Shown here in pieces: positions 8,219-14,387 of a DNA stretch of 20,723 bases. The translations under genes were made by a program, and so were the position numbers. The stretch lies in IMG/VR virus record IMGVR_UViG_3300015164_000009, positions 1-20,723 of that record; one strand, given 5' to 3'. This DNA is from a virus. Numbering within the stretch: position 1 is the stretch's first letter; the number at the start of each line of letters is the position of its first letter. The notes beneath the pieces were generated by a model. That model worked only from the letters and a program-made list of their open reading frames with translations. It ran no database searches and had not been told where the DNA came from.

Positions 8219-8392
8219 TTACCGATGCGGCCACCAGTAACCAGAATGATATCCGGAGTAGCCTCCACCAAGCATAAGAATTACTGCAATTACTACAATT
8301 ACCCATACTATATTAGCTGATGGGCCGGGGGCCGGGCTACCAAGAATCCATGATATTACAATAATAAGAATCAGAAGTGAAAGCAGGTCCAT
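8219..8392 (-). CDS. 57-aa two-helix membrane protein in the lysis cassette
   Basis: A complete short gene on the minus strand, ATG at 8392 and TAA at 8219-8221. It has a near-perfect ribosome site (AAAGGAG, six bases before ATG). It begins MDLLSLLILIIVISWILGSP, has a Pro/Gly turn (SPAPGPSAN), a second helix (IVWVIVVIAVILMLGGG) and an aromatic tail ending GYWWPHR. It starts one base after the coiled-coil gene stops and ends three bases before the holin candidate starts, so it fills an otherwise empty gap. The hairpin-like two-helix form with a Gly/Tyr/Trp tail recalls small DUF3309-type membrane proteins; in this position a pinholin or antiholin is plausible but unproven. Confidence 0.7.
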   Translation of the reverse strand: MDLLSLLILIIVISWILGSPAPGPSANIVWVIVVIAVILMLGGGYSGYHSGYWWPHR

Positions 8393-8393
8393 T

Positions 8394-8888
8394 TCAAACT
8401 CCTTTTGCGAGGAAGATAGTCAATGTAATTCCCATACCGATGAAGCTTATTATTGCAGTGATAACTATGCCAATGATCCAGCGCGCATTTACACTAGACA
8501 CATTTGTTGCCAAGTCCTTTCCGAGTACCACGCTTCTACCCTCTCGTAGATCACTGATCTTTTCCTCTATCGCACTGAATCTTGCCTCAGTCTCAGTACG
8601 TGGCATGGTAGCTTTGTTCTGCTCATCCATCTTATGTGCCAAATCGTTGTGAGACTGATTATAAGATTTCTGTGCTTCTTCAGCTTTTACAATGGCTTTC
8701 TCACTTGATGCAAAAGCTCCGTTTGTGAGTTCTTTCTGAGCCGCAAGTGCAGAAGCTACAGCATCACGACTGGCAGTAAACATTCCCATGTAGCGAATGT
8801 CTCGCTCGCCCATCAGTTCACGAAATGATTTAAATTCAGCAATCAATGAATGCAAATCATTAGAGAGTTTCTGTTCGCAAGGATTCAT
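8394..8888 (-). CDS. Coiled-coil protein with C-terminal membrane anchor, 164 aa
   Basis: Residues 1-115 are charged and helical, with Ala-rich heptad-like segments (ASALAAQKELTNGAFASSEK, AIVKAEEAQKSYNQ), then MPRTETEARF (95-104), a linker, and a single strongly hydrophobic segment at 137-161 (WIIGIVITAIISFIGMGITL). I recall the ERD...RY plus M-P-R-x-E-x-E pattern from small phage proteins next to lysis genes; no activity is established to my knowledge. The topology (soluble coil in front, anchor at the end) is the reverse of a normal i-spanin. The ATG overlaps the endolysin stop (ATGA). CpG is commoner here than in neighbouring late genes. Confidence 0.6.
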   Translation of the reverse strand: MNPCEQKLSNDLHSLIAEFKSFRELMGERDIRYMGMFTASRDAVASALAAQKELTNGAFASSEKAIVKAEEAQKSYNQSHNDLAHKMDEQNKATMPRTETEARFSAIEEKISDLREGRSVVLGKDLATNVSSVNARWIIGIVITAIISFIGMGITLTIFLAKGV

Positions 8889-9229
8889 TTTACCCCTTCA
8901 TGTTCCATGCTAAAATGATTTCCATCAGGTCTGGAGAATCTACCACCCCAACGACACAATGGATGTAATGATTCCCAATACACTCCAATTGGTTTATATG
9001 ATTCAGTATTAGTCATATATACTCCATTGATGAATAGATTCAAATCAATTGCAAGTCGTTTTAAATGCAGTGAATTACTAATTCCTTTTCCAGATGCTGC
9101 ATTCAACGCTGCTTGTTCTGGTGTCCTCACCGCCTCACCAAAACTGAATTCATATTCATGTGCATAAGACCAAATGATTAATTGTCCAATTAAGCTAACA
9201 AATAATCTCTGTTTTTCAGACAATGTCAT
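8885..9229 (-). CDS. Peptidase M15-type endolysin (L-alanyl-D-glutamate / D-Ala-D-Ala peptidase family)
   Basis: A 114-residue single-domain enzyme with the signature of VanY/M15 phage endolysins: GEAVRTPEQAALNAASGKGI, then S-L-H55-L-K-R-L-A-I-D62-L, and a C-terminal W-G-G-R-F-x-x-P-D-x-N-H105-F. His55, Asp62 and His105 are the expected zinc ligands, so the protein should cut stem peptides of murein in the periplasm. It has no signal peptide, so export would need the holin. The length is normal for compact M15 endolysins. It overlaps the preceding small gene by four bases (ATGA) and opens the lysis cassette. Confidence 0.85.
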   Translation of the reverse strand: MTLSEKQRLFVSLIGQLIIWSYAHEYEFSFGEAVRTPEQAALNAASGKGISNSLHLKRLAIDLNLFINGVYMTNTESYKPIGVYWESLHPLCRWGGRFSRPDGNHFSMEHEGVK

Positions 9230-9504
9230 TTTACTACTACTTCACTTGAATCTACTGCAACATCTTGCGCGGTGATCACACCTTTCATAACCAATACTGC
9301 TCTTAAATCAGCAACAGTTTCTTCTCTCGACGCTGGTTCTGGTATTGGAATCATTGCTTTATATTCTTCTGAAGATACAATTCTTTCTTCTAAATCTTTC
9401 TTATCAAATCCAGCACCAACTGCATTATCAATCAAAGTGCCTTCAGTAGCATCTGATTGCATTTCAAGTATTTTACCAGTAGATTTTTGTATGCAGATTC
9501 TCAT
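9226..9504 (-). CDS. Small protein following the tail fibre, 92 aa; possible fibre assembly factor
   Basis: I choose ATG 9504 because AGGTGA lies four bases upstream; the frame opens earlier only at a TTG (9522) inside the fibre gene. The ribosome site overlaps the stop codon of the fibre gene (AGG-TGA), so the two are translated together. It begins MRICIQKSTGKILEMQSDAT, then EGTLIDNAVGAGFDKKDLEE, and ends in a charged acidic helical region. I recall similar M-R-I-x-I-Q-x-x-T-G-K openings in small proteins behind phage tail fibres. A chaperone role is inferred from position only. Confidence 0.6.
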   Translation of the reverse strand: MRICIQKSTGKILEMQSDATEGTLIDNAVGAGFDKKDLEERIVSSEEYKAMIPIPEPASREETVADLRAVLVMKGVITAQDVAVDSSEVVVK

Positions 9505-9508
9505 GGGT

Positions 9509-10429
9509 TCACCTGAATGCAAGGTAGCCGCAATTGGCTGTGTTGGTTGGAGTACCAGCTTTAGTCCACGTCAATGTAAAACCATCTGCATCAAAAGAGG
9601 CTATCACTGCGCCATTGCTATTTGCCGACCCAGCATCATCAAACAGATAAATTGCACTTGTCGTTGTTGCGAACGCAACATTATTTGCCGCTATTGCTTC
9701 GTTCACCAGACAAATATTCACTGACCCGTCTGAAAACCCAACACTGCTTGTTTGGGTGCCTCCATTCTGTACATTGCCTAAAAATATGATTGCTTTTGGT
9801 TTAAATCCAATACCAGTATATGCAACATTCCCAGAACCAACTGACATAACTCTAGAGAATGTTCCTGCTTTAAACCAAGTACCTTGCCATTCTGGTAATA
9901 CTCCAGTCGAATGCAACCTAGTCCCTAATGCACCAATTGCAAGTTTCGCAGCAACATCTGCACCTGCACCATAAGTAAGATCACCAGCAGCATCAAATAT
10001 ATCAGGAAATGTGACACCTAATGCTGCTCTTGCAGCAGTTCCAGTAGTGCTTCCAGTTCCTCCAGAAGCAACTGGCAATGGTGCTCCAAGTACAAGAGAA
10101 CCAATACTGCCTGCACCACTTACTGCCAATGTAGGAAATACTCCTGCAACTACTGTACCAGTAATTGCAGTCTGACCTACTGCATATACTATGGTGCCGG
10201 CAGGAACACCGGTCGTAAGTGTGAAACTAGCAGTATCAGTCTCACTATAATCTGCTACTGCTCGCTGTGCCAGTCCAGAAACATACACTTGCAGGGAGCC
10301 AGTACCAGGTACATAAGTGAATCCAGTTAATGGGAATACAGTTTGTCCAGCAGTAGCAACAAATGCTTGAGTCTTGATGCTGGAATTGGCACTTATTGAA
10401 CTTCCCGGTGCCCAAATACTAGCAGCCAT
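9509..10429 (-). CDS. Tail fibre protein, 306 aa, with separate C-terminal receptor-binding-like domain
   Basis: The N-terminal 90 residues look like a virion-attachment domain (FVATAGQTVFPLTGFTYVPG, LQVYVSGLAQR). The middle carries the common fibre motif P-V-A-S-G-G-T-G-S-T-T-G-x-A-A-R-A-A-L-G. The C-terminal 110 residues (from about GTFSRVMSVGSGNV) look beta-rich and lectin-like: IGFKPKAIIFLGNVQNGG, SSVGFSDGSVNICLV and a final FTLTWTKAG. Composition shifts: CpG is common over the last 250 bases of the gene and nearly absent in the 400 before, which suggests that the tip was acquired separately. It lies between the tube/adaptor gene and the lysis cassette. Confidence 0.75.
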   Translation of the reverse strand: MAASIWAPGSSISANSSIKTQAFVATAGQTVFPLTGFTYVPGTGSLQVYVSGLAQRAVADYSETDTASFTLTTGVPAGTIVYAVGQTAITGTVVAGVFPTLAVSGAGSIGSLVLGAPLPVASGGTGSTTGTAARAALGVTFPDIFDAAGDLTYGAGADVAAKLAIGALGTRLHSTGVLPEWQGTWFKAGTFSRVMSVGSGNVAYTGIGFKPKAIIFLGNVQNGGTQTSSVGFSDGSVNICLVNEAIAANNVAFATTTSAIYLFDDAGSANSNGAVIASFDADGFTLTWTKAGTPTNTANCGYLAFR

Positions 10430-10432
10430 GAG

Positions 10433-11032
10433 TTAGTATCCTTGAGCCAGAATGTTATTGTTTCTAAGCAATGTGTATTGCTCAGTAACTTCTTTAGTCA
10501 TCATTGCAGCCTGTTCATCATAGCCAGTCTGCTTGAATATTTTACTGACTGCTTCATACTCTATTGCAAATGGAGCATCTAATGCGATCCAAGAATTGTA
10601 TGATGCTTCAGTAATATCTGGATGTAGATAACAACCAAGAAGCATATATTGATCTTGTGTGTCTGAATGTATTTCCAGACTAGTACCTGCTACATAGCAT
10701 ACATTAGTTCGATCTATGCCATAGGAATCTACTGCAATTGATTTATCTGGAGTTAATACATCAAAGAATATTCCAGGAAGTAATCCAGTACTGTCTAGTT
10801 TCCTTAAATATTTCAACGCTCTCCATCTAGGTACTAGACTTCTATAATCTAAACTCTGACTGTATGCTACTGGATTCCACTGAATTCCAGTTTCAAATAA
10901 ATCTTTAGGATAGAAATCAGTATTATGCGCTTTCAGTGTGGCAGCCTTCACTGCAAGTTTAATCTCAGCGTCCAAATCTGGACGATTGGTCATTACTTTT
11001 ACATCTGCAACCAATTCAGCGAAGGATGCCAT
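10433..11032 (-). CDS. Tail tube A / head-tail adaptor-like protein, 199 aa
   Basis: The protein has the size (T7 gp11 is 196 aa) and look of the podovirus ring protein between portal and nozzle. A helical N-terminus (SFAELVADVKVMTNRPDLDA) includes EIKLAVKAATLKAHNTDFYP and KDLFETGIQWNPVAYSQSLD. A Tyr/Arg-rich beta middle follows (SLVPRWRALKYLRKLDSTG), then TSLEIHSDTQDQYMLLGCYL and a helical C-terminus. I place it by pattern and by its position after the capsid gene. The ATG follows six bases after the 146-aa gene ends. Confidence 0.65.
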   Translation of the reverse strand: MASFAELVADVKVMTNRPDLDAEIKLAVKAATLKAHNTDFYPKDLFETGIQWNPVAYSQSLDYRSLVPRWRALKYLRKLDSTGLLPGIFFDVLTPDKSIAVDSYGIDRTNVCYVAGTSLEIHSDTQDQYMLLGCYLHPDITEASYNSWIALDAPFAIEYEAVSKIFKQTGYDEQAAMMTKEVTEQYTLLRNNNILAQGY

Positions 11033-11038
11033 ACTTGA

Positions 11039-11479
11039 TTATTTTTTGAAATTGATTGAACCAGGTTTCACTGCTGTAGCAGCACCAATTGAATTACTTA
11101 CTGCGGCAGCTACTCCAACAGTACCAGTTCCATGAGGTTTTGCAGGAGTAACATCACTCACTGACTCGCCATTGGCATTAGCGCGGGCTTTATCTGCTTC
11201 ATAATCTGCAATGATTTTCTTTTTCAATACTGCCATTGGATCAAGTTCCAATGAATTAATATTTTCTTGTCCAGCTACTTGCCAAATTGAACCAATTCCA
11301 GCTTTGATTTCAGCTTGCAATTCAGCAATTTCAGATGAAATGTCAGTTCTGTATACTCCACCGAAGAATTCAGCGGTTTTACCAGATTTAAAAATGTAAC
11401 GATGCGCATTCTTGTCAATGAAAAACTGAGCAAGAATTTTTCCTTCGTCTTTGACTACTTCTTTTTTAATTAGGTCCAT
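11039..11479 (-). CDS. Hypothetical late protein, 146 aa
   Basis: The N-terminal 55 residues include a basic/acidic start (LIKKEVVKDEGKILAQFFID) and a beta segment (AHRYIFKSGKTAEFFGGVYR). The middle is helical and charged (ISSEIAELQAEIKAG, LKKKIIADYEADKARANANG). The C-terminal 40 residues look disordered (TPAKPHGTGTVGVAAAVSNS). It sits between capsid and tube genes behind two RNA hairpins and has a good ribosome site (AAGGAAG, nine bases upstream). I do not recognise it; a head completion or capsid accessory role is possible. Confidence 0.6.
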   Translation of the reverse strand: MDLIKKEVVKDEGKILAQFFIDKNAHRYIFKSGKTAEFFGGVYRTDISSEIAELQAEIKAGIGSIWQVAGQENINSLELDPMAVLKKKIIADYEADKARANANGESVSDVTPAKPHGTGTVGVAAAVSNSIGAATAVKPGSINFKK

Positions 11480-11519
11480 TTGAATATACTTCCTTAGTTG
11501 AGTTTTAAATCACGAGGAA

Positions 11520-11547
11520 TGGTGGTTTGTTTATAGTGAAACCACCA
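11520..11547 (-). terminator. Hairpin with 9-bp perfect stem and 10-base loop downstream of the capsid gene
   Basis: TGGTGGTTT pairs with AAACCACCA around a 10-base loop (CACTATAAAC on the minus strand). It is the second of two consecutive stem-loops in the 132-base gap between capsid and the 146-aa gene. No clear U-run follows in the late-mRNA direction, so it may slow or process the transcript rather than end it. It could lower expression of downstream genes or stabilise the capsid mRNA 3' end. Confidence 0.45.
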
Positions 11548-11550
11548 AAC

Positions 11551-11590
11551 AACTCGATTGAGAATCCGAAGAGGAAGAACTCAATCAGTT
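11551..11590 (-). other. Stem-loop just downstream of the capsid gene
   Basis: AACT-C-GATTGAG (11551-11562) pairs with CTCAATC-AGTT (11580-11590): 11 base pairs interrupted by one bulged base, with an inner TCC/GGA pairing in the loop. It lies 22 bases after the capsid stop and directly before the 9-bp hairpin. On the late mRNA it could act as an attenuator, an RNase processing site or a 3' protective structure. Confidence 0.45.
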
Positions 11591-11611
11591 TTCCCAGGGA
11601 CAGCCAGGAGA

Positions 11612-12838
11612 TTAACCAGTTGCACCAGCAGTAAGGCCGTAGATGATCGCATTAGCTGCTGGATTCCGTACTACAGTAGTAAGTTCCGTAGTAAGCGTTC
11701 CACCAACAGCATCAACACCATCATCATTGTCAGTGTTGAAATCTGCACTCTGAGTCTTTCTGTCTCCAAGATATGCAAGACTGAAAGTGCTCAGATCTAC
11801 TACAATTGCCATTGAAGCCCAAATGGTATTGGTATTGAACAGTGGATGCTCAATTACTCTGAATGTGCCACGAGCAGTTTTAAAGGTACTGAATTGCAGT
11901 CCATAACTGGTTGCACCATCTACCATCATGTAAGTACCATTCAATCTGCCAATGTTATTCAACACTCTTTTGGCAGTACCACCAACAAACATAATACGCT
12001 CATTAGCAACTTTCGGATCGGTTGCTTGATTAAATACTGGATCAAGCGCGGCCTCAAGTTGAGTATAAGTGGTAGTAGCACCAGCTACAGTAGTATTGGC
12101 ACCATAACCAGCAGGATACAGCGTAGTGTCAATGATTGCAGCTTGCAGGCCAGCCATAGTACGGAACGGTTGACCATTCCTTGTAGAACTGGATTTCTGC
12201 CCGAAAAATAGAGCCTTCTCAATATCTGCAGCATGAAACGCTGCACAGTCCTGTCTACTTTCTGCTACGTTCGTGTCTCCTGCAATTACCAGAGTTGCAC
12301 GAACTGTATCAGTAATGGCCCAAGTATTCCTGAAAATCTGCGTGTAATTGGTTACCCGAACTGGCGTAACATTCAGTGCATTCGGCCGCACTGAACCTTC
12401 CTCAAACGCATTGCCTACCATCAGGAATACACCAGTACCAGCAGCATCAGTACCAGCAGCCACAGTACCTTGCGCGCGAGATACAGTAAGTTGTGTTGCA
12501 CTAGTTACACCATTCACAATTACGTTCTCACCAAGCATATTAACACCAGGAGTACTGGCGCGGAAAATCATACCCGGCAGAATATTTGCAGTAGATGCTA
12601 CAGTGAATGTAGTGTCAGCAGCAACAACTGCAGCAGTAAGAGTAAATGATGGAAACAGTGCAGTTTTCGCAAAGAATCCATGCTCTACCTGCACCGCAGT
12701 CTCACTAGGCAACATACTAGTAAGTCCGAATAATGGTGCACTACCATTCGGCATCAGCCGGGTGATCATACCAGCAAATGACTTCTTTGCCAGATCAGTA
12801 GCAAAATTACTTGTAGTAAACATTCCAGTGAAAGACAT
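11612..12838 (-). CDS. Major capsid protein (HK97-like fold, DUF5309-like)
   Basis: A 408-residue protein with the pattern I know from DUF5309-type capsid proteins: an N-terminal arm with MPNGSAPLFGLTSMLPS, an inserted beta domain (DTTFTVASTANILPGMIFRA, VNGVTSATQLTVSRAQGT), then GNAFEEGSVRPNALNVTPVR and NYTQIFRNTWAITDTVRATL. A helix with the conserved DIEKALFFGQKSS segment follows, then FVGGTAKRVLNNIGRLNG. It assembles the head shell. It follows scaffold and the 132-aa protein, with GGAG six bases before its ATG. CpG is much commoner here than in several neighbouring genes, which may reflect codon choice in a highly made protein or separate ancestry. Confidence 0.85.
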   Translation of the reverse strand: MSFTGMFTTSNFATDLAKKSFAGMITRLMPNGSAPLFGLTSMLPSETAVQVEHGFFAKTALFPSFTLTAAVVAADTTFTVASTANILPGMIFRASTPGVNMLGENVIVNGVTSATQLTVSRAQGTVAAGTDAAGTGVFLMVGNAFEEGSVRPNALNVTPVRVTNYTQIFRNTWAITDTVRATLVIAGDTNVAESRQDCAAFHAADIEKALFFGQKSSSTRNGQPFRTMAGLQAAIIDTTLYPAGYGANTTVAGATTTYTQLEAALDPVFNQATDPKVANERIMFVGGTAKRVLNNIGRLNGTYMMVDGATSYGLQFSTFKTARGTFRVIEHPLFNTNTIWASMAIVVDLSTFSLAYLGDRKTQSADFNTDNDDGVDAVGGTLTTELTTVVRNPAANAIIYGLTAGATG

Positions 12839-12878
12839 TTGATTCTCCAGTTCTAGTATTTAATGGTTGTATATTGAC

Positions 12879-13277
12879 TTAGACATGAAGCAGCGTGTAA
12901 GTAGCTGCGGCAGTCTTAGTCATATACACTCTACGAGTCGCTGCATTGATAGTTACAAGTCCAGTAAGAGTAAGACCAGCAGCAGTAGTCATAGTTGCAA
13001 CTTGTGCGGCTGTATTAGTGACAGTAAATTGTATGGTGCTACCAATTGGCATATCTGGAAATGCAAGATCAAGAGCAGCACCAGTAGGATAGGTATATGC
13101 CACTGCACCAACAGCGCCAGTAAATACCATTGCACCACTAGCGATTTGACCTGTGGTAACAGTCAAATTACCAGCAGTAGCAACAGCAGCGGAAGGGGCA
13201 CCTGGCATTGCAATTACATCACCAGGAGCAAGTTCACCCCACATTGCACCATTACGAACCAGAACGCTTCTCATCAT
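12879..13277 (-). CDS. Beta-rich small structural protein, 132 aa; head decoration or fibre-like
   Basis: Apart from the N-terminus (MRSVLVRNGAMWGELAPGDV) the chain is made of Thr/Ala-rich beta strands: LTVTTGQIASGAMVFTGAVG, then DLAFPDMPIGSTIQFTVTNT, then LTLTGLVTINAATRRVYMTK and a final TYTLLHV. A 'P-x-G-x-x-x-x-F-x-V-x-N-T ... T-x-x-x-T-G ... R-x-x-x-T-K' order is common in phage head decoration and fibre proteins. It lies between scaffold and capsid. Two ATG codons in a row mark the start; AGAGG lies eight bases before the first. Confidence 0.6.
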   Translation of the reverse strand: MMRSVLVRNGAMWGELAPGDVIAMPGAPSAAVATAGNLTVTTGQIASGAMVFTGAVGAVAYTYPTGAALDLAFPDMPIGSTIQFTVTNTAAQVATMTTAAGLTLTGLVTINAATRRVYMTKTAAATYTLLHV

Positions 13278-13294
13278 GATAGAAACCTCTTAAG

Positions 13295-13310
13295 TTAGTT
13301 AATTAGTTAA
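13295..13310. repeat. Perfect tandem 8-mer (TTAGTTAA x2) in an AT-only gap
   Basis: Two adjacent copies of TTAGTTAA lie in the 46-base gap (13278-13323) between scaffold and the 132-aa gene, which is almost pure A/T. It may just keep the mRNA unstructured before the ribosome site. No terminator or good promoter is seen. Confidence 0.4.
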
Positions 13311-13323
13311 TAAATTAATTCTC

Positions 13324-14085
13324 TTATGCGAACAAACTCCAATCTGTTTCACCTTTACCAGCTTTAGCATCTTTCTCTATTTCAATTTTCTTGGTAAAAG
13401 CAGTACCTAGTTGTTCCACATACTGTTTAGCCATTGCAGTGATTTCCGGCGCAGTTGCATTAGGATACTTTACTGTCATCTGCGCTTCAAGAGCACTGAT
13501 TATTGGCGCTACTGCTGGATTTGCGAAGATTGGATTTTCAGTTCGCAGACTATCAGTAACTGTCTGCCGTTTGATATGCTGAGGAAGTTCTGAGAGGAAT
13601 GTTTCTTTGGATTTAGCTACTGCTTGTTCTACAATCTTTGTAGTAGCAAAGGCAGATTGAGCATAAGCACTTTGCGCTACTTTATTCATTGCTTCCATGA
13701 AAGCCTTACCTGCTGCTTCACCACCACCAGCAATTGCAGCAAGTTGCTCAGGAGATACTACTTTGGCAAAATCAATCTTGCCAGCAGCTTCCATGAATTT
13801 CTTTGGATCAATTGTTCCGAATACACCTGCATTTGGATCTGGTGCATTTGGATCAGTTTTAACAGGTTGCCATAGTTCACTAAATGCCTCAAAGGGAGCA
13901 GGTTCTTTCTTTACTGTAGTATCACCGCCAGTTCCCGGAGGAATAACACCATTAGGTGCAGCACCATCTACTGTATTGGATGGTGCTTCTTTATTAGGTA
14001 AATTACCAGGAGTTCCTGCATTGTTCTGCGGAACTACTACTGGTGCTGATTTAAAGAGACTCATAATTCCACTTACTGCGCCCAT
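13324..14085 (-). CDS. Capsid scaffolding protein, 253 aa
   Basis: It lies between portal and capsid genes, the usual scaffold position. The N-terminal 75 residues are Pro/Gly/Asn-rich and disordered (NNAGTPGNLPNKEAPSN, GVIPPGTGGDTTVKK). Residues of about 90-245 are helical and charged (KKFMEAAGKIDFAKVVSPEQ, AGKAFMEAMNKVAQSAYAQS). A basic region before the C-terminus (TKKIEIEKDAKAGKGETDWS) ends in W-S-L-F-A, much like other podovirus scaffolds, whose basic tail contacts the shell. It has AAGGAA seven bases before ATG. It is expected to guide head assembly and leave the mature particle. Confidence 0.75.
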   Translation of the reverse strand: MGAVSGIMSLFKSAPVVVPQNNAGTPGNLPNKEAPSNTVDGAAPNGVIPPGTGGDTTVKKEPAPFEAFSELWQPVKTDPNAPDPNAGVFGTIDPKKFMEAAGKIDFAKVVSPEQLAAIAGGGEAAGKAFMEAMNKVAQSAYAQSAFATTKIVEQAVAKSKETFLSELPQHIKRQTVTDSLRTENPIFANPAVAPIISALEAQMTVKYPNATAPEITAMAKQYVEQLGTAFTKKIEIEKDAKAGKGETDWSLFA

Positions 14086-14105
14086 GATTCGATTCCTTAT
14101 TTAGT

Positions 14106-14387
14106 TTAAGTTGGATTGTCTTGCGAGGGATTTAATGCTACCTTTTGTGCTGCTGCTGATGCATCAATCAATGCTGTGATTAAATCAATTTGACCTTTTA
14201 AAAATGCTTCTTGTTGAGTATAGCTTAATACATCATTTGGAGTGAATACAAGATTTATTTTCTGTTCTGCTGCATCAGTACGCATATTATGCAATACACC
14301 AAGCTGCATATCATTTAGTATGGTACCAGATAATGTTTCTTCTGTAGTAAGACTGTATCTTGAAAAAGTACTTGGGATTGTTCTCAT
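14106..14387 (-). CDS. Hypothetical protein between portal and scaffold, 93 aa
   Basis: The start overlaps the portal stop by four bases (ATGA), so it is translated with portal. It reads MRTIPSTFSRYSLTTEETLS, then an Asn/Gln-rich helical region with NDMQLGVLHNMRTDAAEQKI, and FTPNDVLSYTQQEAFLKGQI, ending in a disordered tail. Small genes of this size commonly sit here in podoviruses; function is unknown to me. Confidence 0.6.
   Translation of the reverse strand: MRTIPSTFSRYSLTTEETLSGTILNDMQLGVLHNMRTDAAEQKINLVFTPNDVLSYTQQEAFLKGQIDLITALIDASAAAQKVALNPSQDNPT

Noticed and set aside
8109-8306. Minus-strand 65-codon frame nested across the 57-aa and 105-aa genes, possible overlapping lysis gene
   Set aside because: No ribosome site before its ATG and an irregular Cys/Trp-rich sequence; both host frames explain the bases better.
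11529-11538. CACTATA core of a T7-type promoter in the hairpin loop
   Set aside because: Only seven bases match, the upstream recognition bases do not, and no second copy occurs before other late genes (the other CACTATA at 10252 is on the opposite strand inside the fibre gene).
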